Shown: piece by piece, positions 36,395 to 44,756 of the stretch
Layout: the number at the start of each line of letters is the position of its first letter
How positions within the stretch are numbered: position 1 is the first letter of the stretch
Assembly: GCA_964461815.1 (NCBI GenBank)
Contig: CAYWVF010000002.1
Coordinates: 62,001 to 126,000 of the forward strand
Direction: 5' to 3'
DNA from: JAAZBA01 sp964461815
GTDB taxonomy: Bacteria; Bacillota; Clostridia; Oscillospirales; QAMX01
Length of the DNA: 64,000 bases
Made by a program: the position numbers and the translations under genes
The notes under the pieces: generated by a model
What the model saw: only the letters and a program-made list of their open reading frames with translations
What the model was told of the DNA's origin: nothing
Databases searched by the model: none

Positions 36395-36423
36395 ACTGCA
36401 TGAAAACTTACAGTCTGAACACA

Positions 36424-36441
36424 AAAACGTTCGGACGTTTT
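36424..36441. repeat. Small UCGG-loop hairpin
   Basis: AAAACGT-TCGG-ACGTTTT, a perfect 7-bp stem between the end of the gat operon and the MATE promoter. It may be a second terminator. Confidence 0.45.
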
Positions 36442-36493
36442 AAGCTGCCTTATCATGAAACTGATGATTTACATAAGCGTGATCTCAGTCGAG

Positions 36494-36538
36494 AAAAAAC
36501 TGTCTGTAGAGGAGTCATTATACAGCCTCTATAGACAG
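36494..36538 (-). terminator. Terminator of the gat operon/small ORF
   Basis: Minus strand CTGTCTATAGAGG pairs with CCTCTACAGACAG (13 bp with one wobble) and runs into TTTTTT. It follows the 48-residue ORF by only a few bases, which supports that ORF as the last gene of the operon. Confidence 0.85.
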
Positions 36539-36545
36539 CTTGTTA

Positions 36546-36692
36546 TTATCGCTTTTCGCAATTGGTGACGAAATCCTTCATCTGCTGTACAGTATCAAAG
36601 CTTATACCGCTTTGTATTATGGATTCCTGTATGAGCTTTGGCAGTGAGCAGAAATATGCGTTCATCGTCTGATCGTTTTCAAATCGATCCAT
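36546..36692 (-). CDS. Small conserved-looking ORF, 48 residues
   Basis: Too short for most gene callers. ATG 36692 has a strong ribosome site (AAAGGAGAGG 7 bp upstream). The protein begins MDRFENDQTMNAYFCSLPKL and contains IQESIIQSGISFDTVQQMKD, a short amphipathic alpha-helical pattern. I recall similar small clostridial proteins of the form NxYFxSLPxxVQExIxQSG, but no function is known to me. It lies 60 bp after the HAD gene and just before the terminator, so it would be translated from the gatCAB-HAD transcript. Confidence 0.72.
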   Translation of the reverse strand: MDRFENDQTMNAYFCSLPKLIQESIIQSGISFDTVQQMKDFVTNCEKR

Positions 36693-36752
36693 AGTGCGCC
36701 TCTCCTTTCAAGCAATGTATCACCGAGATATTTTACCCGAAAGGAGCACATA

Positions 36753-37562
36753 TTATTTGCCCAAAATTTCGTGAATTATAGTGTCGGCAACTCCGCCGTC
36801 CTTACATGAGAGACGAGTGGGAGTGAATCCCATTTTCAGATGTGCTGCGGAGTTACGCATAGCATAGCCGTGAGCTGCACCGAGGAGCATTTCGTAGTCG
36901 TTGTCTTCATCACCGAAGGTATATATATTTTCAGGCTCGATATCGTAATACGCAGCCATCCTTTGGATAGCGATCCATTTGCTCATGGATGCGTGATTGA
37001 ATATCGTGCGAGTACCGCCGCTCAAACTTGAAAATGTGTAGTAGAATACAAAGCCGTAGGATGAAAGCAGTGCTTCTACCTGTTTACGTATGTCGTCGGT
37101 CGGAGAATAGACTACCAATCTGTGTGCGGAAATGACAGGTATATTGTCGAGCGTGATCCATTTGTGATTTCCGAGTCTTTTACGCTCCTTAAAATAGGGG
37201 GTAAAGGGCTCGTTGACGGTGTAAAAATCATCTCCATCCTCGATATAGAAGTCGGAAATGCCGAGCTTTACGACCTTTTCAATCAAATCAGCCATAAATT
37301 CGGTGCTGAACTTCGTTTCGTCGGTGGGAACAAGACCCTTGGGATCATTCAGCAACGCTCCGTTATAGTTGCACATCGGAGTGTTGAGATCGAGCGCATC
37401 GTAGACCCATCTTGTCATTGACGGTGGACGTGCGGAGGCGAGCATCACTCTGTGGCCATCAGCAATTGCCATTTTTACAGCCTCGGCAGTACCGTCGGCA
37501 ATAGTATCTATGGTAGGAAGGATAGTGCCGTCAAGGTCAAATGCTATAAAACATTTTCTCAT
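36753..37562 (-). CDS. HAD superfamily hydrolase, Cof subfamily
   Basis: 269 residues. HAD motif I is FDLDGTILPT (nucleophile Asp), motif II LASARPPS, and the motif III/IV end TFGDEDNDYEML. The cap domain between about residues 85 and 190 is the Cof (C2B) type, so sugar phosphates or similar are likely substrates. Its ATG overlaps the gatB stop by 4 bp (ATGA), so it is translationally coupled to the tRNA amidotransferase. The reason for that pairing is not clear. Confidence 0.9.
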   Translation of the reverse strand: MRKCFIAFDLDGTILPTIDTIADGTAEAVKMAIADGHRVMLASARPPSMTRWVYDALDLNTPMCNYNGALLNDPKGLVPTDETKFSTEFMADLIEKVVKLGISDFYIEDGDDFYTVNEPFTPYFKERKRLGNHKWITLDNIPVISAHRLVVYSPTDDIRKQVEALLSSYGFVFYYTFSSLSGGTRTIFNHASMSKWIAIQRMAAYYDIEPENIYTFGDEDNDYEMLLGAAHGYAMRNSAAHLKMGFTPTRLSCKDGGVADTIIHEILGK

Positions 37563-38986
37563 TTGTTCAGAAGCTCCTCTAGTAATTTTAACATCATCTC
37601 CGGATTACCCTGACCTCTTGTAGCCTTCATTCCCTGACCTACAAGAGCCTGGATAGCATTGCCCTTTCCGGCTTTATATGCCGTAACGGATTTTTCATTC
37701 CCGGCGATAACGGTTTTTAATATTGGGATAAGCTCATCACGACTAGATATCTGCCACAGCTTAAGCTCATCGGCGATCTCGTCGGCGGTTTTGTCGGAGT
37801 CACACATGGCCTTCAGTATGCGCTTACCGGCAGAGCTGCTTATCTTCCCATCTCCTATTATATCAGAAAGAGATGCCAGTTGTCCAGCCGATACAGGGAA
37901 CTTACCCTCATTTTCATAGAGTTTTATTATATCGGATATCATTATATTTGCGGTAGTCTTAGGATATTTTGACTTTGCGGCGGCTTGCTCGAAATAATCG
38001 GCTGTCTGACGTGAGCCTACGATGATGTTAGCATCGTATGGAGTGAGAGCGTATTCGGAAATATATTTGGCTTTACGCTCATCGGGCAGCACAGGTATCT
38101 CAGAACGAAGAGTGTCAAGAGTTTCATCGGAGAGTATTATGGGGATGAGGTCGGGATCGGGGAAATAACGGTAATCGTTTGCGTTTTCCTTGGCACGCAT
38201 GGAGAAAGTCATGTCCTGTGACTGGTCGTAGCGGCGTGTTTCCTGGATGACAGTACCGCCATTTTCAAGTATATCGACCTGACGCTTATACTCATACTCG
38301 ATCGCTTTGCTGATAAACTGGAATGAATTCAGGTTTTTCATCTCTGTACGTGTACCGAACGGCTCACCTACCTTGTGTACCGACAGGTTGACATCACAGC
38401 GGAGAGAGCCCTCCTCCATCTTGCAATCCGAAACGCCAGTGTAAAGCATGATATCACGAAGCTTTTTGACATATGCGACCGCTTCCTCCGCACTTCTTAT
38501 GTCGGGCTCGGAAACTATCTCGATGAGTGGGACTCCGCAGCGGTTGTAATCGCACAGAGTACCGCCATGCTCATCACCTGTAGCATGGTCGTGGATGAGC
38601 TTGCCTGCATCCTCCTCGATGTGTATGCGTGTGATGCCTATTTTTTTAGTGCTGCTTCCGGTGTCGATCTCAATATAGCCGTGCTCGCACAAAGGCAGAT
38701 CGTACTGTGATATCTGATAAGCCTTCGGAAGATCGGGATAGAAGTAGTTTTTACGATCCTGCTTTGAGTAGCGAGCTATAGTGCAGTTCGTAGCCATACC
38801 TGCTTTTGCGGCGAATAGAACTACCTGTTCATTTAATACAGGCAGTGTTCCGGGCATACCCATACAAACGGGGCAGCAGTGCGTGTTTGGCTCAGCACCG
38901 AATGTCGTCGGGCATGAGCAAAATATTTTACTCTCGGTTTTAAGCTCTACGTGGACTTCAAGACCTATTACCATTTCATATGACAT
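37559..38986 (-). CDS. gatB: Asp/Glu-tRNA amidotransferase subunit B
   Basis: 475 residues from ATG 38986 (AAAGGAGCTGACGATC before it). The 38-codon upstream extension of the frame lies in gatA and is rejected. Motifs include EMVIGLEVHVEL, the zinc Cys (FCSCP, CCPVCMGMPGTLPVLN), RIHIEEDAGKL, IEIVSEPDIRSAEEA and a C-terminal YqeY-like tail ending GQGMKATRGQGNPEMMLKLL. It phosphorylates the mischarged Asp/Glu-tRNA and accepts ammonia from GatA. It is the third gene of gatC-gatA-gatB. Confidence 0.98.
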   Translation of the reverse strand: MSYEMVIGLEVHVELKTESKIFCSCPTTFGAEPNTHCCPVCMGMPGTLPVLNEQVVLFAAKAGMATNCTIARYSKQDRKNYFYPDLPKAYQISQYDLPLCEHGYIEIDTGSSTKKIGITRIHIEEDAGKLIHDHATGDEHGGTLCDYNRCGVPLIEIVSEPDIRSAEEAVAYVKKLRDIMLYTGVSDCKMEEGSLRCDVNLSVHKVGEPFGTRTEMKNLNSFQFISKAIEYEYKRQVDILENGGTVIQETRRYDQSQDMTFSMRAKENANDYRYFPDPDLIPIILSDETLDTLRSEIPVLPDERKAKYISEYALTPYDANIIVGSRQTADYFEQAAAKSKYPKTTANIMISDIIKLYENEGKFPVSAGQLASLSDIIGDGKISSSAGKRILKAMCDSDKTADEIADELKLWQISSRDELIPILKTVIAGNEKSVTAYKAGKGNAIQALVGQGMKATRGQGNPEMMLKLLEELLNK

Positions 38987-38991
38987 GATCG

Positions 38992-40437
38992 TCAGCTCCT
39001 TTCGAATGAATATCCGGCTCTGCAAAGCTTCGCTTCGGAGAACGCAGGGCCTATAAGCTGCATACCTATCGGCATTCCGGTAGCTGTATCTGTACCGCAT
39101 GGCAGTGACAGAGCAGGAATACCCGCAATGTTTATCGGTACGGTGTAAATATCACCCATGTACATCTCAAGAGGATCACTTGTCTTTTCACCGAGCTTAT
39201 ATGCTACCGTGGGAGCAACAGGTGAGAGGATCATGTCGCATTCACTGAATATTCTTTCGAAGTCACGCATGATGAGAGTGCGTACCTGAAGCGCTTTCTT
39301 GTAATATGCATCGTAGTAGCCGGCACTGAGTACGAATGAGCCGAGCATGATACGGCGCTTGACCTCAGCGCCAAAGCCCTCACTGCGTGAATTCATGTGG
39401 AGACTTTCGATGTCGGTAAATTTTTCGCTTCTGTAGCCGTATTTCACACCGTCGAAGCGTGCGAGGTTTGAGGATGCCTCGGCACTTGATATTACATAGT
39501 ATGCCGGAAGCGATGCACTCAGCGACGGAAGCGACGAATCGATGATATGCGCGCCCATCGACTCATATTTTTTTGCAGCATTGAGAATAGCATCCTTGAT
39601 AGAGGCGCTTATGCCCTCACCGAAATATTCCTTCGGGAGTGCGATCCTCATGCCCTTGATACCATGGTCGATATCATCAAGGCAGCTTCCGTATTCTACA
39701 TCAAGTGAAGTGGAATCACGCTTATCATAGCCCTTGATAGCATCAAGCACCATGGCACAGTCGTAAACATCCTTTGTTACAGGGCCGATCTGGTCGAGTG
39801 AGGATGCAAATGCCACAAGTCCGTAGCGTGATACAGTGCCGTAGGTAGGCTTCATACCTACGACTCCGCAGAACGCAGCCGGTTGACGGATAGAGCCGCC
39901 CGTATCTGAGCCGAGTGAGTATGCTGCAAGCTCACCTGATACACAAGCTGCACTGCCGCCGGAGCTGCCGCCCGGTACACGGTCGAGGTCAAGAGGATTG
40001 TGCGTCTTCTTGAAGTGCGAATTTTCAGTCGTCGAGCCCATAGCGAACTCATCCATGTTGAGCTTGCCGAGCATAACGAAGTCATTTGCACGAAGCTTTT
40101 CTATTACCGTTGCATCATAGGGTGGGATAAAGTTGTAAAGCATTTTCGATGCACATGTCGTAAGAGTGCCCTTCGTACACATGTTGTCCTTAATTCCTGC
40201 CGGAATACCGGCGAGTGGTGACATTTTTTCACCCGACAGCAGCTTTCGATCTGTTTTTTCGGCATCTTCAAGTGCTTTTTCGGCTGTCACAGTCAGATAT
40301 GCACCGATTTCACCGTCTTTTTCTTCGATTTTATCGAGATAAGCACGTGTGACCTCGACACTTGACAGCTCACGTGCTCTGATCGAATCGGAAAGCTGCT
40401 TTACAGTCATTTTTGTTATGTTCATATCTATAACCAT
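38992..40437 (-). CDS. gatA: Asp/Glu-tRNA amidotransferase subunit A
   Basis: 481-residue amidase-signature enzyme releasing ammonia from glutamine. The Lys-Ser-Ser triad is in AGIPAGIKDNM, VPGGSSGGSAA and LGSDTGGSIRQPAAF. The annotated ATG 40437 has no ribosome site at normal distance. AAAGGA lies 22 nt upstream, with a 15-nt palindrome (CTTTACTCAGTAAAG on the plus strand, 40439-40453) between. Folding that hairpin would leave 7 nt. An ATG four codons later (40425) is a less likely start. Confidence 0.97.
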   Translation of the reverse strand: MVIDMNITKMTVKQLSDSIRARELSSVEVTRAYLDKIEEKDGEIGAYLTVTAEKALEDAEKTDRKLLSGEKMSPLAGIPAGIKDNMCTKGTLTTCASKMLYNFIPPYDATVIEKLRANDFVMLGKLNMDEFAMGSTTENSHFKKTHNPLDLDRVPGGSSGGSAACVSGELAAYSLGSDTGGSIRQPAAFCGVVGMKPTYGTVSRYGLVAFASSLDQIGPVTKDVYDCAMVLDAIKGYDKRDSTSLDVEYGSCLDDIDHGIKGMRIALPKEYFGEGISASIKDAILNAAKKYESMGAHIIDSSLPSLSASLPAYYVISSAEASSNLARFDGVKYGYRSEKFTDIESLHMNSRSEGFGAEVKRRIMLGSFVLSAGYYDAYYKKALQVRTLIMRDFERIFSECDMILSPVAPTVAYKLGEKTSDPLEMYMGDIYTVPINIAGIPALSLPCGTDTATGMPIGMQLIGPAFSEAKLCRAGYSFERS

Positions 40438-40595
40438 ACTTTACTCAGTAAAGAATATGTCCTTTCTTTGGAATTTGCGGTGGTTTTTACATCAGTGAAT
40501 GTGAGCTGAAGCTTTGGAAACAGCAAAAGCACAGCTCAAAACAGGATCATTACAAAGACCTATAAAAATTGTTTTCCGGGAAATAATATAAGCTG

Positions 40596-40871
40596 TTATT
40601 CAACTACCTTAGGCACACTCAGACAGCCCTCATATTCAGCCGGAGCGTTTGAAAGAAGCTCATCTCTTGTGAATTCCGTAGCTGCGATATCCTTTCGGAA
40701 TCTGTTTTTTATGGGCATAATGTGTGCGGTAGGCTCGACCCCCGTTGTGTCTATCTGTGACAGCTCATTTGCGAATGCAATGATATTCTCCAGATCCTTT
40801 GTCAGAGCTTCCTTTTCCTCCTCGGTAAACGACAGCCTCGACAGCATTGCTACATTGTCTACATCGATCAT
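40596..40871 (-). CDS. gatC: Asp/Glu-tRNA amidotransferase subunit C
   Basis: 91 residues, the normal size. IDVDNVAMLSRLSFTEEEKE and DLENIIAFANELSQIDTTGVEPTAH match GatC, which clamps GatA and GatB together. It is the first gene after the T-box leader. A 158-bp gap to gatA holds nothing that I recognise apart from the gatA ribosome site and hairpin. Confidence 0.95.
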   Translation of the reverse strand: MIDVDNVAMLSRLSFTEEEKEALTKDLENIIAFANELSQIDTTGVEPTAHIMPIKNRFRKDIAATEFTRDELLSNAPAEYEGCLSVPKVVE

Positions 40872-40929
40872 ATTACTATTCCTCCTAAACTACTGATCCT
40901 ACAGCTTTGTGACGGGGCTCTCGGTAAAT

Positions 40930-41195
40930 AAAAAAAGCCCTTCGTCCTTAAAGGACGAAAGACTTGAATTCTTCCGTGGTACCACCCTTATTCCGACAGC
41001 TCTGTGCTATCGCTCAAACCCGTAGGTCTATACTAACCTGCGCCGACGTTAACGCTTCGGATGCGTCCGAGCCTACTTGTAAAAACTTTCGGTCGGCGGT
41101 TCGGGGATGTTCTTCCGATAGCACCTGCAAATGTCGGATTCGCACCGTATACCGACTCTCTGAATTTTGCACTCTGTGACGTACTCTTCCCGTCA
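40930..41195 (-). ncRNA. T-box leader, probable Asn specifier AAC, for gatCAB
   Basis: On the minus strand the T-box sequence AAGGGTGGTACCACGG is at 40974-40989, followed by a terminator (40937-40963 plus an A-run read as U-tract). Stem I begins AGAGAGTCGG. Aligning its specifier loop with that of the Trp T-box in this window puts AAC (41109-41111) at the codon position, followed by A. AAC is asparagine, so low charged tRNA-Asn would switch on the amidotransferase. GAA (Glu) in an adjacent register is a weaker alternative. Confidence 0.88.
40937..40963 (-). terminator. T-box terminator (gat)
   Basis: Minus strand GTCTTTCGTCCTT pairs with AAGGACGAAGGGC, then TTTTTTT. Confidence 0.88.
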
Positions 41196-41223
41196 TTACC
41201 TTTAAAACCTTATTACATTACGT

Positions 41224-41252
41224 ATTATAATACTTGAAACGCAATTTTGCAA
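41224..41252 (-). promoter_or_regulatory. Promoter of the gatCAB T-box operon
   Basis: Minus strand TTGCAA, 17 bp, TATAAT, directly upstream of the T-box leader. Confidence 0.7.
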
Positions 41253-41391
41253 CTGTTATTTTTCACACCATATTTTTCTCACGGAAAAATGATTTTATAC
41301 ATTTTTTACATCACGATACTGCACGTCGGAGCGTGATCGTTCTAAATCCGGGACAGACTGTATATAATAGCAGTGCAAGGAGGGATAAGCT

Positions 41392-42276
41392 ATGGCAAGA
41401 GCAGCATCACGGAGACGATCGAGACAAAAGCATATGAGTGAGAAAATGCTACAGCTGCTGGTGTGTACGATGCTTTTTTTCACAGCTGTGGTGATACGTA
41501 CATTTGAGCTAGGTAGTGAGGATATGAAAAGCAGATTACTGTCTCAGCTCGAATACAGCATCGACTTAAGCGAAGTGATGGAGACTATAGGACGTGCCGT
41601 TACCGAGCCTACCGAAAGGGCTTTTAAGGCTGAGGAGGAGATACTGCCTACACAGTCGATAAGTGAGATGCAGAAAGATACGGCAGAGGAAACGCAGAGC
41701 ATAACACTGCCGCAGGAGGCTGAGGCTGTGAGCGTGATGGGTGCGCTGCCGATCGAGGAATCGATAGACTCCGAGGAGTCTATTGACTCCGAGGAGCCAA
41801 CAGACTCAGAAGCGGTGGAGTCGGACGATGAGAAAACCATGCCGGATATAGTATACACAGGCAGCGTCAATATCCCATTCGAGCATGTCACGCCTGTATC
41901 GGGCAGGATCACAAGTAAATTCGGATATCGAGATCACCCTGTGGACGGAGAATATAAGTTCCACTACGGTATAGATATAGCTGCCGATACGGGAACTCCG
42001 ATCAAATGCTTCGCAGACGGCGAGGTCGCGTTTGTAGGCTGCGGTGAGATAAACGGAAACTATATGAAGATCATGCATGATAACGGCTTTACTACAATGT
42101 ATGCTCATTGTGAAAGGATCGATGTAAATGTTGGAGATAAGGTCAAGATGGGCGAGAAGCTCGGAGTAACCGGAGCAACAGGGACAGTATCCGGGCCGCA
42201 TTTACATTTTCAAATATACTCAGACGGTATGCTTATAGACCCTGCGCTGTATCTTGAAGGGCTGATATGGACTTAA
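41392..42276 (+). CDS. LytM/M23 domain membrane protein, SpoIVFA-like
   Basis: 294 residues: a basic N-terminus, one membrane helix (MLQLLVCTMLFFTAVVI), a long acidic spacer with three 6-residue repeats, and a C-terminal M23 domain (about residues 165-290). Zinc ligands are visible in HYGIDIA (H, D), TMYAHC and GPHLHFQ, so the peptidase site looks complete. Position directly before an M50 protease (10-bp overlap) matches spoIVFA-spoIVFB. SpoIVFA has a LytM domain believed inactive, which would be a difference. A general cell-wall hydrolase is the alternative. Confidence 0.85.
   Translation: MARAASRRRSRQKHMSEKMLQLLVCTMLFFTAVVIRTFELGSEDMKSRLLSQLEYSIDLSEVMETIGRAVTEPTERAFKAEEEILPTQSISEMQKDTAEETQSITLPQEAEAVSVMGALPIEESIDSEESIDSEEPTDSEAVESDDEKTMPDIVYTGSVNIPFEHVTPVSGRITSKFGYRDHPVDGEYKFHYGIDIAADTGTPIKCFADGEVAFVGCGEINGNYMKIMHDNGFTTMYAHCERIDVNVGDKVKMGEKLGVTGATGTVSGPHLHFQIYSDGMLIDPALYLEGLIWT
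41758..41811 (+). repeat. Three in-frame 18-bp repeats
   Basis: Tandem units encoding ESIDSE, ESIDSE and EPTDSE in the acidic linker of the LytM protein. The first two share most bases. Such repeats can change copy number without changing frame. Confidence 0.85.
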
Positions 42277-42890
42277 ACAGAAAAATACAGCTTTCCGTAA
42301 GCTTTGCCTTAAGTCTTATACTCCTGTATTATGACGTGTCGGGGATGTTCTTTTGCTTTCTCACAGCAGCAGCAGTCCATGAGCTGTTACATGCAGGTGC
42401 TGTTACGGCAAGCGGAGCAAGGATAATAGCTTTTGATATCTCGCCGTTCGGCGGCAGTATGAGCTATTCACCGTTGGCAAGCTACAGGGCAGATATGGTG
42501 ATCGCTCTGGCAGGGCCGTTGGGCAGCTTTGCCGCCGCATATGCAGCCTCTGCTGCGGCAAGACTGACAGATATCGCATGGCTGTACAGATTTTCTGGTA
42601 CCTCACTCATGCTCGGCGCATTCAATCTTCTCCCGGTGATGCCGCTGGACGGAGGAAATATTATGAATGCCATGCTTACACAAAAATTGGGTTCTGATAG
42701 TGCGTTTCGCAGGATGAATAGCATATCGGTAATTTTTTGCACGATTCTTATTCTTTTGGGGCTGTACATTTTCGTGATTTCACGTTATAATATTACTATG
42801 CTGTTTATTGCCGTGTGGCTTATGATATACAACATACGGCGTATAAGGATCTGCTTGAAAGGTGATATTTCAAGCAAGAGAAGGAGGTAG
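42267..42890 (+). CDS. M50 site-2 protease, SpoIVFB-like
   Basis: 207-residue polytopic intramembrane metalloprotease. The zinc motif HELLH is in AAAVHELLHAG, and the third ligand region is NLLPVMPLDGGNI. In spore formers SpoIVFB cleaves pro-sigma-K inside the membrane. Here it overlaps a LytM/SpoIVFA-like gene by 10 bp, and bofA is elsewhere in the window, giving a complete set of the processing complex. Length is shorter than B. subtilis SpoIVFB (about 288) because the C-terminal CBS-like domain is absent. Confidence 0.88.
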   Translation: MDLNRKIQLSVSFALSLILLYYDVSGMFFCFLTAAAVHELLHAGAVTASGARIIAFDISPFGGSMSYSPLASYRADMVIALAGPLGSFAAAYAASAAARLTDIAWLYRFSGTSLMLGAFNLLPVMPLDGGNIMNAMLTQKLGSDSAFRRMNSISVIFCTILILLGLYIFVISRYNITMLFIAVWLMIYNIRRIRICLKGDISSKRRR

Positions 42891-42917
42891 CTTTGCAAAG
42901 CAAGGCGTGTAAAAATA

Positions 42918-44756
42918 ATGTACAAAAGAACACTTGAAGAAATATTGCCTCTGGTAAGAAAGCCTGCAAGGTACTCCGGCGGTGAGTTCGGCGCAACGAT
43001 AAAGCCACGTTCATCGGCTGAGCTGCGAGTAGCATTCTGCTTCCCGGACGTATATGAGGTAGGTATGTCACACCTCGGAATGAAGATACTTTATTCGCTT
43101 TATAATTCACTGGATTATGTATGGTGCGAACGCTGCTTTGCTCCGTGGCCCGATATGGAGGAGCTCATGCGTGAAAACGATATACCGCTCTACGGTCTTG
43201 AAAGCCGTGACAGTGTACGTAACTTTGATATCATTGCATTTACTATTCAATATGAGCTGTGCTATACGAACATACTCAACATGCTCGACCTCTCGGGACT
43301 CCCGGTGAGATCGGCTGACCGTGGCGATGAGTATCCTCTCGTTATCGCAGGCGGCCCATGTACGTGCAACCCCGAGCCTATTGCCGATTTTATCGATCTG
43401 TTTGTCATAGGCGAGGGTGAAGAGGTATCCGTTGAGATCATGGAGCTCTGCCGTCAGGCAAAGAAGGACGGAATATCGAAAAAGGAGCTTCTGAAACAGG
43501 CGTCAAAGCTCGAGGGAGTATATGTTCCGAGCCTGTATACTCCGATATACAATGAGGATGGCACACTAAAGGAGATGCGGGTCGAGGGCGATACACAAAA
43601 GGTGATTACAAAGCGTATAATTCGTGATCTTGATAACGTGTATTACCCCGATAAATTTGTAGTACCGTCTACAGAGGTCATACATGACCGTGTAATGGTG
43701 GAGATACAGCGCGGATGTATACGTGGCTGTCGATTCTGTCAGGCAGGTCATACATATCGTCCGATACGTGAGAAGAATTATAAGACTTTGGCAAATCAGG
43801 TCAAGACGATAGCCGAGAATACAGGCTATGAAGAGGTATCACTTACGAGCCTTTCCTCAAGCGACTATCATCAGCTCAAGGAGCTTGTAGATGAGATAAT
43901 CGACTGGTGTGCAGAGCGTCATATATCTATCGCACTTCCGTCACAGAGAGCCGACAGCTTTTCCATGGAGCTTATGCAGAGACTCCAGGCTGTAAGAAAG
44001 ACAGGCTTGACGTTTGCACCGGAAGCAGGTACGCAGCGTCTCAGAGATGTTATAAATAAAAATATCGTGGAGCAGGATCTTATCAACGCCTGCTCAATAG
44101 CATTCCGAGCAGGCTATAATTCCGTAAAGCTGTACTTTATGATAGGATTGCCGACGGAGACATATGAGGATCTCGAGGGCATTGCCGATCTGGCACAGAA
44201 GGTGCTGCATACGTGGAGAGAAAGCTCCACAAAGAAGTCAAGAGGACTTACGATCACTATCGGTACATCGAGCTTTGTTCCGAAGCCGGGAACGCCGTTC
44301 CAGTGGTGTGCTCAGGATACGCTCGATGAGCTTAGAAGAAAGCAGGCGTTCCTCGTATCAAAGATGAAGATAAAGAATGTAAACTTTAATTATCATGATG
44401 CCGAGGTGAGTCATCTCGAGGGCGTGCTTGCACGAGGTGATAGACGTATATGCGAGGTCGTTGAGCTTGCATGGCGTAAGGGCATGAAGTTTGACGCATG
44501 GGATGAATTTTTCAGACCGAGCGTATGGAAGGAATGCTTTGCCGAGGCAGGTCTGGATATGGGCTTTTACGCTAACCGAGAGAGAGCCGCGGACGAGCTG
44601 TTCCCGTGGGAGCATATATACAACGGAGTTACACGTGAGCACCTCAGAAATGAATATGAGCGTGCGATGCAGGGCTTGACTTCACCCGACTGCCGCCGTG
44701 GCTGCTCGGCTTGCGGTGCTATGGAGCTTCTTGGAGGAGGAATGTGTGATGCTTAA
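42918..44756 (+). CDS. TIGR03960 family radical SAM protein (B12-binding-like N-terminus)
   Basis: 612 residues. The N-terminal domain (about 1-240) resembles a cobalamin-binding fold without its His loop. The radical SAM domain follows with VEIQRGCIRGCRFCQAGHTY (CxxxCxxC). The C-terminal part is Cys-tipped (CRRGCSACGAMELLGGG). Members are always next to the TIGR03936/DUF2344 gene, as here (8-bp overlap), or fused to it. The best ribosome site (AAGGAGGT, overlapping the M50 stop) is 28 nt away with a GCTTTGCAAAGC palindrome between. A weaker AAGG lies 12 nt from the ATG. Function is likely RNA or tRNA modification, unproven. Confidence 0.93.
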   Translation: MYKRTLEEILPLVRKPARYSGGEFGATIKPRSSAELRVAFCFPDVYEVGMSHLGMKILYSLYNSLDYVWCERCFAPWPDMEELMRENDIPLYGLESRDSVRNFDIIAFTIQYELCYTNILNMLDLSGLPVRSADRGDEYPLVIAGGPCTCNPEPIADFIDLFVIGEGEEVSVEIMELCRQAKKDGISKKELLKQASKLEGVYVPSLYTPIYNEDGTLKEMRVEGDTQKVITKRIIRDLDNVYYPDKFVVPSTEVIHDRVMVEIQRGCIRGCRFCQAGHTYRPIREKNYKTLANQVKTIAENTGYEEVSLTSLSSSDYHQLKELVDEIIDWCAERHISIALPSQRADSFSMELMQRLQAVRKTGLTFAPEAGTQRLRDVINKNIVEQDLINACSIAFRAGYNSVKLYFMIGLPTETYEDLEGIADLAQKVLHTWRESSTKKSRGLTITIGTSSFVPKPGTPFQWCAQDTLDELRRKQAFLVSKMKIKNVNFNYHDAEVSHLEGVLARGDRRICEVVELAWRKGMKFDAWDEFFRPSVWKECFAEAGLDMGFYANRERAADELFPWEHIYNGVTREHLRNEYERAMQGLTSPDCRRGCSACGAMELLGGGMCDA

